Source: Welwitschia mirabilis
Taxonomy: Eukaryota; Gnetophyta; Gnetopsida; Welwitschiales
Length of the DNA stretch: 38,723 bases
Reading direction: 5' to 3'
NCBI GenBank assembly: GCA_051453625.1
Contig: JBOZIK010000001.1
Coordinates: 47,286,804 to 47,325,526, forward strand
A program made the position numbers and the translations under genes. Each line of letters begins with the position of its first letter. The first letter of the stretch is position 1. The notes under the pieces were generated by a model. The model was not told the origin of the DNA and made no database searches. It worked only from the letters and a program-made list of their open reading frames with translations. Below, piece by piece: positions 9,561 through 20,989 of the stretch.

Positions 9561-11989
9561 AATACCAAAATTTTGCAACCCCTTTTCCTTAATATTCATT
9601 AATTACAACATTAAAATAGAAACCAAGTAAAATAATTTTAAAAAAATATTAAAATATTGTAATCCTAAATTTTTCAAAAATATTTGATTTTCTTCACAAA
9701 TGATGAATAATAGATACAAACTTAATTAATGTAACATTACCCATAATGATATTTGTAATCGATGCTAAAATGTTTATTCAAAATCACTATTGCATTCTAA
9801 TGGATCTAGAAATTAAAATTGTTTATAGAGTTTAATGCACCAATACAAAGTAAAAGCATGATATAACATGGGCTAGTGCAATCCTTATCTTACAGATTTA
9901 TCATTAAAATATTCATTTTAAGAGGAAGCCTTAAAGTGATTAAGTTTCAAAAAATGTTTGTTTTAATTACGACTTGTACTCTAAATTGTAAGATTAATAT
10001 TTATTAAAAACTTAAAGTGTTTGATAAGTGAATAACCTTCTAAGATAAGTTAAAATCCAAAGTTATTTATTTAAACACAAATATTCTATATTAAAACTAT
10101 GTACATAAAATACAATGAGGGTGAAACATATTTTTATTTAAAATCATAGAGGAAGATGCTAATATAACACCTATATCTAGATACTACAATATCCTAAATA
10201 CTTGACTTGTAGAAAATAGTAGTGTTATATAGAAATAAGAGCATTCCAAAAAATAAGAGCATTCCAAAATGGTATGGATAAAAGACTTTTTAATGAAATT
10301 AGTTTATAATGATTTGCTAGAATATAGTTAATATCAAATAAAGTCTTTTTAGAATCAAATGTTTTGTATTAATTTATTATAAAATAAGTAACATAAAGTA
10401 TAATCTTTTCAAAATAAAATTATTTGTAGTAATGCTAAAATATAAACAGCTAATAATGTTTCTTTTACAGGTTATTGCAATAAAGAAGAGAAATTTTTAG
10501 CTTTCTCCTATGTTCATCTTAAGTTTGATACCATTTACAAATGCTACATAAATGTACTAAAAACATTTACTTGTATGCCAATCTCAATCTTATTATGATT
10601 TCCACCTGTTACACAAGTATGCCAAAATGGTCCTTAATAGGTAGATATAAGAATATGTATACCTGTGTTGGGGTGATTAAGGAAAAGGAACTTGTACAAA
10701 ATATGGATGACAACTCATTCACATGAAGTAGATATGTATGCACTTGTTATACACGTATTTAAATATAATAATAGGAAGTGCTATGTGATATTTCTATTAT
10801 AATTTTGATATTATATCCACTTGACATGTGGTTGCTTTTTAGTATTCTTCATGATGTTCTTTATACTCATATTTTTTTATCACATATTTCATTAATGTTC
10901 TCTAATTATTGGTCACTTGTCATGATGCTCTTTAATGTATATAGTTTTGCAAAACAACATAAATGTTATAAATGTTAAATTTCTAATAGTTAAATACTAA
11001 AGTAATTTAATGCGTGAAAAAAACATAATCGCAAATATTTACAGTAATTACATATCCATTACTATGTTTATATCTTATAAATGTGTATAAAAATGTATTA
11101 TTTTAATATAATATTTTCTTTCCATTTCCTATGAAAATTATCCTAGTCATTAGTAAATAATCAAAGGCTTAAAGTACTTACTTGGGATTTAATTTGGTTG
11201 AATTTTAATTATTTAAAATTTTATATACTCCATTAATCTTCCACCTGTCTCATTTTATTGATAAGATACTTTTATTCAATAAATTTTAGGATTTCAAGTC
11301 TATCATCTAAAATATTGAATAACGTGATTTCTTGACTACATATGTCTAACATGAATGATTAGTTACTCAAATAATAGTATTCCCTATAATTTCCATTAAT
11401 CATCAATTCATCATAAGAATAGATAGTAAAAGAAATATAGAGTTGTATTTCAATAATCTAGATATGCTAAAAATATCTAATATTATCTTTTATCAAGCAT
11501 TTTATAAATTATTAGGTATAGCTTTCGAAATATTAGACATGACAGAAACTAACATTGATAAATAATAAAAATCTTTTAAAATTTTTAGTAATGTAACATT
11601 AGTACGAAACAAATTCTAAAATGAAAAATATACTTATATATAACTATTTATATCATTTAAAATTAAGTTTTTATGTTTTCTAATAGATTTAGTATTATTA
11701 AATAATTTTGCAACTTAGCCTTTGAAAAGGCATGTGTTATAACCCAAAATCAATCTTTTATGTTTTCTAAGAGACATAGTAATAATACAGAAGTGCTCAT
11801 CTAACTATAGTTTGGAGTTTAATTCATTTTAAAAAAAATTAAAAATAAAAACTTTGCATGTTATAATTATCATTAAGCATAAAATCTATTTGTTTCCCTT
11901 TTTTAAAAATATTTAATAACTTTTTTAGTTTGTGAAATTAACTTCAACATTTCTGATGAAGAACCTCACTATAGGATGACTGTGTAGAA
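9561..11989. other. AT-rich intergenic sequence, nothing recognised
   Basis: No coding motif, terminal repeat or RNA gene is visible on either strand. Short plus-strand ORFs at 10541-10726 and 10778-10978 have no recognisable motif. A perfect 18-nt tandem duplication, AAATAAGAGCATTCCAAA x 2, is at 10233-10268. Confidence 0.6.
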
Positions 11990-12958
11990 CTAAGAAGGGA
12001 GTCATGGTATAAGATGCATAAGAGAGAGGTTTTATACTCCACTAAAGTAATGTTACAACTTGAGACTCTTTCTAGAAATGTCAATTTCCACATTCATCAT
12101 ACTATAGGATTTGAAAGACATCCATTTTTCCTTATATCTGCATGCATGTGTCTACGTCCTACTAAACATAACATTACTTTCTAAAATAAAATTTCATATT
12201 CTTGTGTCATGTCACATCTCTATAATTTATAACTTTTGAGAATTTAAATTACTAGATTTTTTATGGTCTATTCATAATAGTATTGTTAATTACTTGATGA
12301 ACTCTTTATGGCTAAGTAAGGTATCATTCTATACATCGTTTTATTTAATATTCTCTTTTTAATCATTGTGCCTATTTTCATGACACCATTTATTTTTATG
12401 CTACTATTTTATTCATTGCTTGCATCTGATATTTGACCAAGATCATATAAAGAGGAGAATGTGGAGCTCAAACTACAAGCTGGACACTTGAGAACATCTA
12501 CTTTCTTTGAGCCTATATCGAAAGACATCATATAAATACATCTGTCTAGAGGGGGAAAAAACTATTAGTGCCTTAAAAGGGAAAAGTTGGTAAAACTACA
12601 TAATAGTGAGAAACATGATTGCTATGAAATTCTTTAATCCTTACCTTAGAAATCTTGGAACTATATCTTTACTAAGTTTATTATGAGTCATAATGAGATT
12701 AAATGTTGTATAAATGCAAAAGAGAAAAACAAAATAGGAGTGAAGAAAATAGACACTAACTCAGATAAAAAAAACACTCATAGGATTTACATGATAAAAC
12801 CCTTCGATGTAAAGGGAAATGTCAATGGAAATTAGGTATTCTATTAGAATTCAAAAAAGAAAAATATAGTTATGAAAAGGATTTAGTAATTAATGTAGTA
12901 TAATGAACTAGATTTAAAGCTAAGTTTACACTTAGCTATCATTCTTTCTTAGGGATAA
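11990..12958 (-). mobile_element. Possible LTR fragment of a copia-like element
   Basis: Near 12780-12815 the plus strand reads GGATTTACATGATAAAACCC then TTCGATGTAAAGGG. This resembles, after CpG loss, the GGATTTACGTGGTTCGGC motif common in plant copia-type LTRs in reverse orientation. There is no primer site, no terminal repeat and no coding sequence to confirm it. The stretch directly adjoins the target site of element C and may also include part of the element into which C inserted. Confidence 0.2.
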
Positions 12959-12963
12959 CATGG
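12959..12963. repeat. Target site duplication of element C, left copy (CATGG)
   Basis: CATGG directly precedes the LTR and is repeated exactly at 27825-27829 directly after the other LTR. A 5-bp duplication is the standard length for Ty3/gypsy integration. Confidence 0.85.
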
Positions 12964-13834
12964 TGACAAGTCTAGAATATATCTAAAAATGCTATAAAAT
13001 AGTTAACTAGATTTAACAAAATGCTAAAAAAAATTAAAATATTAATAAAATATTGAAAAAATCATATAGCTTAAACTACCACAATTTTACACATAATTAA
13101 ATCATTAGAATTTTTATAAGGGAATTTCTTTCTTTCTGCTGTTGACTCATAATAAAGATTTTAAATCAAGGCATGAACTTTATCAAGAATGACTATTCCT
13201 AGCAAAATGGTGTTCTGATAGGATTCAATTTATAGATAGAGTTTACAAAATATGGGGAAAATGAAAAAACTAAAATAGAAAAAATATAGCTAGATCACAT
13301 GCACTCATTATTTCTAGCTGGCACATTATCTTAATATCAACTCTAGCTATCATTAATATTAAGAGTAAGAAAGAATAGCAATACTTTAGGAACATAAGAT
13401 TTTTTTAGAATAACACAACTTTTATTACTTGACTAGAAAGTATAAATATTAACTCCCCCTTGGGTTTCCATACTAGGCACTGGATATTTTAGAAAATCAC
13501 TTTATAGCTCTTCCTCTTATGATCTATTTGCTTGAATGAGATTTTCAGCTTTTTTCCAAGACCCCAAAAGATGCCCCTACCTTCTGCTATGTGCCTATTT
13601 ATAAGTGTAATAGAAGAAATTTTGTTACTTCTTTCTTAATTCTACTTGTCTAGTTGTTGTAACTGCTTTTCTTTTTGTAGCACATCCCTCTCTTAACTAA
13701 CCTACATCATCAAATTAGCGTATAATAACTCAATATATATTATAATAATGTCATAATGTCATAATATTGCTTAATAATTTATCATATTCTTCATTAGAAA
13801 TATATCATAATATACATTCTTTTCTGAGTTATCA
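12964..13834 (-). mobile_element. 3' LTR of element C
   Basis: On the plus strand it starts TGACAAGTC and ends GAGTTATCA, so the element-sense start is TGATAACTC. It aligns over its whole length with 26942-27824. The minus-strand TATA box TATAAATA is at 13596-13603. An 8-nt tandem TCATAATG is present once more here than in the 5' LTR (near 13750). Confidence 0.85.
13596..13603 (-). promoter_or_regulatory. TATA box in 3' LTR of element C
   Basis: The minus strand reads CACTTATAAATAGGCAC. The same block is conserved in the 5' LTR at 27594-27601, where it would have driven transcription of the element. Confidence 0.6.
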
Positions 13835-13850
13835 GTTTCCCCCATACTTA
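13835..13850 (-). other. Polypurine tract of element C
   Basis: The minus strand reads TAAGTATGGGGGAAAC immediately before the LTR start TGATAACTC. A G-run in this place is the standard plus-strand primer of Ty3/gypsy elements and confirms which LTR is the 3' one. Confidence 0.75.
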
Positions 13851-13879
13851 GATAATTGTTAGTCCCCTAATAATACAAT

Positions 13880-16800
13880 TTATCTTTTTTTTTTTTTTTG
13901 AAAGCCTAATCTTTTTCTTTTCAATTACATCTAGTCTTGACTTAGCTTGTGACTTATTTAATTCCTTCAACTTCCTCATTGCTTTAATTTGTTCTTTCAA
14001 AAGGACTAGATCATTTAAATTTATATTTTCTTAATCTAATTGAGCTACCTTAGGATGATTTCCTTTTAATTATTTACTTTTTCTGGTAGTTAGAGTTCCC
14101 TTATGCCTTACAAGTTGAGTAAAAAGGGGTTTTTCTATTTTTCTCAATACAGAAGAGTTTTCAAATAGGATGGTTCTTATCCCTTCTTTTCCTTCCATCT
14201 TGGAAAAGCTATTTACAAAGGTTTTCTTAAGAATTCTCATACACTCTAAAAGCTAATTTCTTTAGTTTTTTAAAGTGTTTAAATCCTGATTAGTAACTAT
14301 AAAAAAATAAATGTCTTTTTTGAAGCCTTCATAGACTTGGAGGAGCTTGCTTGATGTTCTTGGATTCTGTCTTATTACCACTTCATGTTTGATAGCATTT
14401 ACTTCTTCTAGTGCTTAGTTTAATCCTTGTATGATTCTCTCCCATCCCCTTTTTTTCTGTATGATGAAATTTATAGCTCTTTCATAGTCATTAAAATAAT
14501 CATATAGCTTTTTGGGGTAGAAGTTCATGCTCCACAATACCCTTAATTCTTCATCCTCAAATCCTATTCTCTTTTCTAGTTGGACATTCAATATTTTATT
14601 TTCATAAAATAATCTACTGCTTTATTCTTTAAGCCATTAATTAAGTCTGATGACTAATAAGAACTAACATTTCTTTGATGGCATCTAAATTTGACATGTG
14701 AGAATTGTTGAATTTGCTTGAGAAATTTGATATGAAGTATGCTATTAAAATATTTTTGAGATTGAGGATAATTCATATTTTATAACTGTTATTAAATTTT
14801 TTTCTAATGAAGAATAATTTATAGGTGTAAAAAAAGAAGTAGATTCTAGTTTTTCTTAAAGAAGAACAATCTATATCTCTTGCATTTTAATCTTCTCCTG
14901 CTTGATTTGTACTTGTTCTAAAATCTCTGCCTATGTTTATTTAAATTTATTATTTTCTTCTTGGATCTTCATATACTTTTCATGCATTCCTCTCAAATCC
15001 ATATAAATCTTCTCTGAATATTCTTTCTTAAGGATAAAAGGGAAGTTATTGTGCATGAAAGTAATGAACTCTTATTTCATCTCAATATACTTAGAATCGT
15101 AATGCTTATCATGGGCCATACTTTTTAAAAGTTCCAATACAAAGTCTTCTTTATTAACTAGAGGAAGCTGCAATGTTTCTTTTTCCTCCCCAAGTTCTTG
15201 CTCTAATTCCTCAATCTAAGCTTGAGCATTGGTTAAAGAGGATCTATCTAATTTCTAGAATTCAAAATGAGAGATTAGTCTCTCCTCTAACTGCTACTTT
15301 TTCTTCTTTATTTCATTGTATTATTTCTACTAAAAAGAGATTCTATCTTTATAAAATTCATTTTCCATTTTTAAAAACTTCATTTTCTCTTTTAAATTGG
15401 CATTCTTTTCTTGTAGTTAATTCCTTTTTAGCAAGAAGACAATTAACGAATTTATAGTAGCACATAAAGAATCCACTTTATTTTCTTCCAGTGACTTTGT
15501 AAAATATTCTAGTTTCTTTTGTAGCCCTAATTGTTGTATAATGAATGTATTTGCTTGCTCTATGAAAGGATCTTAGGGATGTAGTTGAAATTGCATCATC
15601 AGATAGGTTGATAAAGGTACCTCTTTTGTGCCTTAAATACTTAAGGGTGTTAGATATGAAACTCCAAATAAGAAAGCAACTAAAAGTTCCAGACTATTTC
15701 TTTTCCTTAGAAAGCATTATGGAACATTTCTATCTAAAATAATTTTTTTGATTAATGATGGAAATCCTAGTCTCATATTTATAATTTTTGTGGTGTTCCT
15801 AATTCTTGACATTGATTTTTATAAGTATTAGAAAATACTGAATCCTACATCAATGTTCCCATTGAAAGGATCCCTGATGGCATCTGTTAAATACACCCTA
15901 CATATCCTCTTGCCATTTTGTTTATTGATGACTAGGACAAGATTAGAAAACACTATTCTAAAAATGATAAATGCCTTAAAATCTTTTACTATATCAATAT
16001 TCACTCATCCATCCTTATTGTTGATGTGCCAGAAATGTTTCAGACATAGGGTAGTGTCCTCATTCTTACCTGTTTCTAAGAGTATTCTTTCATGGGGCAC
16101 TGTCCCAAGTACCATTCTTATTTTATCTAAAGAAACTTGAACTAGCACATTATTAATGGATGAATATAATATTGGGAATTATTCTGAAAATGTCAAATTT
16201 TGGTAGAAAGAATAAACTTTCTCATTACTATACTTTTTTAAAAAAGTTAACTAGTTTCACTAGCTGAGTTCAATTACTTGTTGCTTAAGTCTAGTAAAAA
16301 TAGGGTCTTTAAGAAGTTTTTTAAAATTTGAACTTAGAATAATTTTAACTTCTATACAAAACTTTCTATGGTTTAACTTTACATTTTGATTTCTTTCTTA
16401 TATGAATTACTCATACAAGAAGTATTATTAAACCCCCAAGTATCCACCTAGTATTTTGTAAAGAAACAAGATACAATTAAGCAACTAAATCCTTTAAACT
16501 ACATAAAAAAATATTATGGGATAATTTATTCATTTGAAAATTACATTTTACCTATGAAAGAAAAGATAGAAGAAGTTTCCATGATGCTCTTACAAGAATT
16601 AGAAGACGACAAAGCACATTATGCTCTAAAAACAAACTAGGAATAAATAATATACCTATTATGATACTCTTATTTATAGAACTTTGTAGCTCCTTATCAT
16701 CCATTGAAGCTTGATTTTCCAAAATATCTGATGAAGGGGTAATCGAGGTCATCAAAGGAGAGGTGTCAACAAAATTTGCTGTAAAGTCATTTTTGTCTTT
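13880..16800 (-). pseudogene. Extra ORF relic of element C, globular and coiled-coil parts
   Basis: This is a long minus-strand coding relic between integrase and the 3' LTR. From about 16755 it begins Ser/Thr/Asp-rich (LMTSITPSSDILENQ, ASMDDKELQSS). A segment at 16143-15590 looks globular, with LDKIRMVLGTVPHERIL, TTLCLKHFWHINNKDG, NGKRICRVYLTDAIRDPF, RLGFPSLIKKI and SLELLVAFLFGVSYLTPLS. From about 15570 to 13890 it is rich in Lys, Glu, Leu and Gln with heptad-like spacing (KEKMKFLKMENEFYKDR, IEELEQELGEEKETLQ, LLKEQIKAMRKLKELNKSQ), a probable coiled coil. Stops are mostly TAG or TAA at likely Gln positions, plus several frameshifts. The fragment at 16552-16755 is its only sizeable open piece. 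I do not recognise the family. Its position matches the additional or env-like ORF of Athila/Tat elements. The short plus-strand ORFs at 15173-15457 and 15853-16140 are shadows of this relic. Confidence 0.55.
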
Positions 16801-17953
16801 TTTATGTCAAGGCTCAAAGATATTCTTTGAATATTTGAAGGAATCCTTTAATATGCAATTACATTCTTGAAGAAGGTCTTCAAGAAAGGATGAAGTTCTT
16901 TAAGTAATTGTTATTATTAATTCAAAGGGATCCTTTGAAATAATGAAATCCTTTGATAGATAGAAGCTGTGTATAATCATGTAATCTAAATTGCCTAAAA
17001 TTAGCATCTACAAAATATTGATCACATAAATGGAATCATAGTTCTATTAGCTTGTAAAAATACATTAAATTTTATGAATTTTGTATTTTTTTCATACACA
17101 TTTTAGGAAGCACCAAATAAGAAATCCACTGTAAGAGGATTCCTTCTAAAAATCTAACCCATTTGCTACTACTGCTATTTACCTTTGATCCATGTATGAT
17201 TTTCTCCTACTAGCAACATTTAGTCTCATAAGATTAGGTTTTCTATTCAATTCTTCATTAACCTCATATATTTTCTCTAGACTTGAGTAGAAATTGCTCT
17301 CTCAAAGGGGGTAGGTTACTCAAAGGGATCCTTCAAGTTTGAATTATCTTTTCCAAAGAGTTTTCTAATAAAGATTGGGCTTAAAGGAAGTTTTTGATTA
17401 ATCAAGAGTTAATCAAAAGGGCCTTTCAAGAAGTCATTGATGAAAGAATCTGATATGACCATTAATGCATTCCCTAATTCTTATTTATGGATGCTGAAAT
17501 TAAAAGAGGGGAGGTATTTCTTTATGAAGAGGGCTTTGATTAAACACCTAATATACACCAAATTAGACCACCCTATGAAAGGGAGATTCAAATATTTTAG
17601 AGGGGTCTCAGAAGTGTAATAAATTATGAGAAGATGAAGCCACCTCATTTATTAATTAATTCATGCTTCACTCAAGGCAAAGCTTAAAGGAGGTCTTCGA
17701 GCAACAAAGGTTACTTAGAGGGGGCCTTTGAGCTCATGCCAAGAGTAGGCAAGAAAAAACAAAGAAGTTAAGATTTTAAAAGGTTTTTAAAGATATTGTT
17801 AAATGGGTTCAACTATCTATCAAAGAGGTCTTTGATAGATGATGCATACCTTTTTAACATGTCATTCAAAAACCAAAATCTTTTACTTCCATAAGGAATC
17901 GGATTGAAGGGGGGATCTTTGAGTAATAATGGTTACTCAGAGCTAGTTCCTTG
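16800..17953 (-). repeat. Cluster of short palindromes that encodes recurring (K/E)D-x-(F/L) motifs
   Basis: At least six perfect or near-perfect short inverted repeats occur in 1.15 kb: TCAAAGA/TCTTTGA (16814-16830), TTCTTGAAGA/TCTTCAAGAA (16864-16886), TTCAAAGG/CCTTTGAA (16921-16939), TGATTAA/TTAATCA (17395-17415), ATCTATCAAAGA/TCTTTGATAGAT (17815-17840) and GAGTAA/TTACTC (17921-17938). On the minus strand many of them read as peptides of the form KDPFE, KDSFK, EDLLQE, KDLFD and KDPPF. A longer unit (S-x-stop-PLLL-K/E-D) recurs near 17690-17731 and 17912-17950, with a weaker relative near 17300-17335. The likely reading is the repetitive N-terminal part of the extra ORF downstream on the minus strand. 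The DNA symmetry partly follows from codons for Lys-Asp-x-Phe-Glu. Confidence 0.5.
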
Positions 17954-18234
17954 AATTTGTGAAGCTGGATAAAAATAGTTGCAATTGTCATAACATTTAT
18001 AGATTGTTTGGAGGAAGTATAATTTAATCTAATATTTTCTATATCAATAAATCCCTTTCAATGATTTAAAAACTAGCAAATTAGGTGCATCTAAATCTTA
18101 TTCATACTTGAAATTACAAATGATCCTTTTTACTGGTACTTTTCTTAGTATAAGTATACTAAAATGCCTTGAATAATTACTGATAACCACATTTCCCAAA
18201 ATAAACCAAGTTCTCTTAACACTTCAGATTAAGA

Positions 18235-18870
18235 ATGACTTCCAACTTCATCAACTTGTCTATGCCTCCTACTACTCATTCTTTAGTTAAAAAGTCCAAA
18301 CGCTATCTTTCTAGCTTAGGATTCTCTCAAATAGAAATGAATATTATGAGTGTAGATAAGTATTTTCCTCAAATTTCTATCCAAAGTGTTTACACTCTTA
18401 ACCTTCCTTCTTAGAGCATAGCTTCTAAGATACTCAATGCTTTAGATGACATCCTTTAAGAAAATGGAAGGAACTAATTTAATCATGGAGAGATTTTACC
18501 TTGTTTTGATCATATTGTTTATTACCTCTATATTAAGCATTTGAGAATCTAGGTTGCTAAGCTGAATTCTCTCCTAACTAATAAGTTTAATAGGTATTAT
18601 GCATCTCTAGGATGGTTTGTAGCTCAAATTCATAAGATAGAGCAACGAGTACAGTAGACTAAAGGTAACAATTTAGCAATAAGCCTATCTTCCCTTTCTT
18701 TTGATGAGGATTACTTAAAGAGGTATAGACCCTAGGATGATTCCATTTTCAAAACTTCTGGGATTCTCATCGCCCCAAGATTGGGATTCTTACTGACTCA
18801 TCGTAACACTTACATTTGATTCCCCCCATAAAGACTTTAAGTCAGAGGAGGTCTAGGAGGAAGAACAAGT
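18235..18870 (+). pseudogene. Antisense ORF relic inside element C
   Basis: From ATG at 18235 the plus strand keeps a single frame for about 200 codons. The first 58 codons are open, then TAG and TAA codons appear mostly where Gln would fit. Visible pieces include LVKKSKRYLSSLGFSQIEM, VDKYFPQISIQSVYTLNL, FDHIVYYLYIKHLRI, and a C-terminal LNSLLTNKFNRYYASLGW followed by FVAQIHKIEQRVQ that could form an amphipathic helix. The opposite strand has several stops per frame here. It lies between integrase and the extra ORF, on the strand opposite to the element. Accessory antisense ORFs in this position are known in some Tat-lineage elements such as Grande. Family not recognised; a nested insertion is the alternative. 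An AATAAAAG signal follows near 19030. Confidence 0.4.
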
Positions 18871-19576
18871 GTAGGGGATAGTTTTTTTAATTTATAATAT
18901 TAAGTTTAGCTGATTCCACTTTTCTAATTATTGCTTAATGGTTTCCTGCTTTCAGAATAAATGCATTTCCTAGTTAAGACTCTTTTTATTTGAAAGACAA
19001 GATGTAAGGACTTTTATTATTTGCATGATGAAATAAAAGTGTCTTTTTTTCAAATAATGAGATAAGCTTTAGCTACTTTTATTCTAGTACTTATTTTTGT
19101 TGTACCAAAATATAAAAAATTTCTTAATTACCAATTTCTTTTATCTTCACAAAAATTTATTACTTCAAGATAAATAGAAGAAAAATACATTAATACAAAT
19201 TCTCTAGATGTTGAAATAAAATAAGGGTATCCTATGTAATATTTATTTTTCCTTTTAGGATTCACTTAGTTTAAATAATATTAGAGATTAACCACTCCTC
19301 AAATGACTCTTAGAGAGTGATTGTCTTCTTTATAATTTTAATTCAAAGAGCCTTCATTTTTGAGAAAGATTTTTGCAATGAGAAGAGTGCAATCACTTCT
19401 CTGTCATAGGAATAAGTACTCATAGAGTTATCAATCCCAATCATGGCCAACTAATACCTTGGTAGAGTTCTCATAGCTACATTATTACACTACCAAAGGC
19501 CCCTCTTGGAAATATTTACCTCGGTGTCCTTATTATAGGAAATTTCTCTTTTTTCCTCAAAATAACATAAATGATT

Positions 19577-19676
19577 NNNNNNNNNNNNNNNNNNNNNNNN
19601 NNNNNNNNNNNNNNNNNNNNNNNNNNNNNNNNNNNNNNNNNNNNNNNNNNNNNNNNNNNNNNNNNNNNNNNNNNNN
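19577..19676. other. Assembly gap, 100 N
   Basis: Exactly 100 N, placed at the right end of the first copy of the duplication, where copy 2 continues into unique sequence. Confidence 0.95.
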
Positions 19677-20726
19677 TTCACTAGTCACGTGCTTGGAAAA
19701 GTGCCACTGACCCCACACCTACAAATGAAGCCACATGATCACTACATAATATATAATATGTGTGAGGGGTCTTCTCTGCCATGTGCATGCATTAAGTATT
19801 GCAAGTTGGACATGAAGGCTAACATTGCCACATGCAAACTAAAGCTAATAATTCAGTGTTAATCCTATATGTCCTTTCTTTTAATAAGGATTATCTAAAG
19901 AGGCATGGATCCTAGGATGACTCTGCTTTTTAAAACTTCTAAGATTCCTACAATGCTAATATTAGAATCCTTACTAACTCCTTGCATCACTTACATTTTC
20001 TTCCTCCTATAGAAGCTTCTAATCAGATGAGGTCTCAGAGGAACAATAAGTATAGAGGGTAGTTTTTTTAATTTATGAAATTAAGTTCAGCTAACTTCAC
20101 TTCTCTAGTTGCTATTAACATGCTTTACCTACTTTTTAAAAATAAATGTACTTCTTAGTTAAGACTTTTTTTATTTAAAAAATAAGATAAAAGAACTATT
20201 ATTATTTGCATTATGAAATGAAAGTTTTTGCTTTTTAAAATATGATAAGCTTTATTTGCTTTTATTCTAGTACTCATTTCTATTATATCAAATTATAAAA
20301 ATCACTTTAATGTTAAGTTCTTTTATCTTTAGAAAAATTTATTACTTTAAGATAAGTAGAAGGAAGATACATTAATGCAAATGCTCTAAATGTTAAAATA
20401 AAATAACAATATTCCATGCAACATTTATTTTTCCTTTTGGGGTTTAATTGGTTTAAAGAAAATACTAAAGACTAACCACTTCTTAGATAACTCTTAGAGA
20501 GTGATTATCTCCTTTATAATTCTAAGCCAAAGACCCTTTATTTTAAAAAAGATTTTTTCAATGAGGAGAGTTCAACCACTACCATAGGAATAAGGACCTA
20601 TAGAGTTGTAAACCTTGATCATGGCTAATTAAGCTCTTAATGAAATTCTCATAGCTATCTTGTTACATTGCCAAAGGCCTCTCTTGTGAATATTTGCCTC
20701 AATGTACTTATGGTAGGACATTGCTC

Positions 20727-20776
20727 TTTCTTTTTTTTTCTTTTCTTTTCTTTATTTTTTCTTTTCTTTTTTTTTA
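20727..20776. repeat. Pyrimidine-rich low-complexity tract
   Basis: An uninterrupted run of T with scattered C and one A, built from CTTTT-like units. The homologous place in the first copy (about 19540-19560) is much shorter, so the tract expanded after the duplication. Confidence 0.8.
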
Positions 20777-20989
20777 AGATAACATAAATGATTACATAGA
20801 TACCTTTATTTTGTTTTATAATCCAGTCATTCTTATTGTTTGTAAGTACTTCTTTCTCAAAGTCTTATTAATTCTTATAAGAGGTACTTTCACCTACAAA
20901 TCAAAAATTCTTATAATTTGAACAACATCCATTTTCCTTCTTAAAAGTCAAACCTTATAGCCTTTTATATATTTGTTTATTAGATTTTT

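Larger units (their letters stand above)
18660..20793. repeat. Direct duplication (about 18660-19576 and 19841-20793) around an assembly gap
   Basis: Copy 1, from AAAGGTAACAATTTAGCAATAAG to AACATAAATGATT at the gap edge, is repeated after the gap from AAAGCTAATAATT (19841) to AACATAAATGATT (20781-20793) at roughly 80% identity by eye. The unit covers the end of the antisense ORF relic and its downstream region. In the minus sense both copies also show a partly open frame with N-I-x-K-R-G-L-W, so the coding strand of the 19200-19570 part is ambiguous. The 164 bp between the gap and copy 2 (19677-19840) is less AT-rich and has no match in copy 1. Confidence 0.7.

Noticed and set aside
10541-10978. 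Two short ORFs in AT-rich intergenic DNA
   Set aside because: No start context, no motif, and composition equal to the flanks; chance ORFs of 60-66 codons are expected.
15173-16140. Plus-strand ORFs of 94 and 95 codons
   Set aside because: They are shadows of the minus-strand extra ORF, which has coherent coiled-coil and globular text on the opposite strand.
16800-17953. Palindromic repeats as a CRISPR array, phage attachment site or satellite
   Set aside because: The arms differ between units, spacing is irregular, there are no identical repeats, and the minus strand reads as protein. The context is a plant retroelement.
19677-19840. Short, less AT-rich stretch after the gap as part of a host gene
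   Set aside because: It has no ORF, no splice-site pattern and no recognisable motif; only its composition differs.
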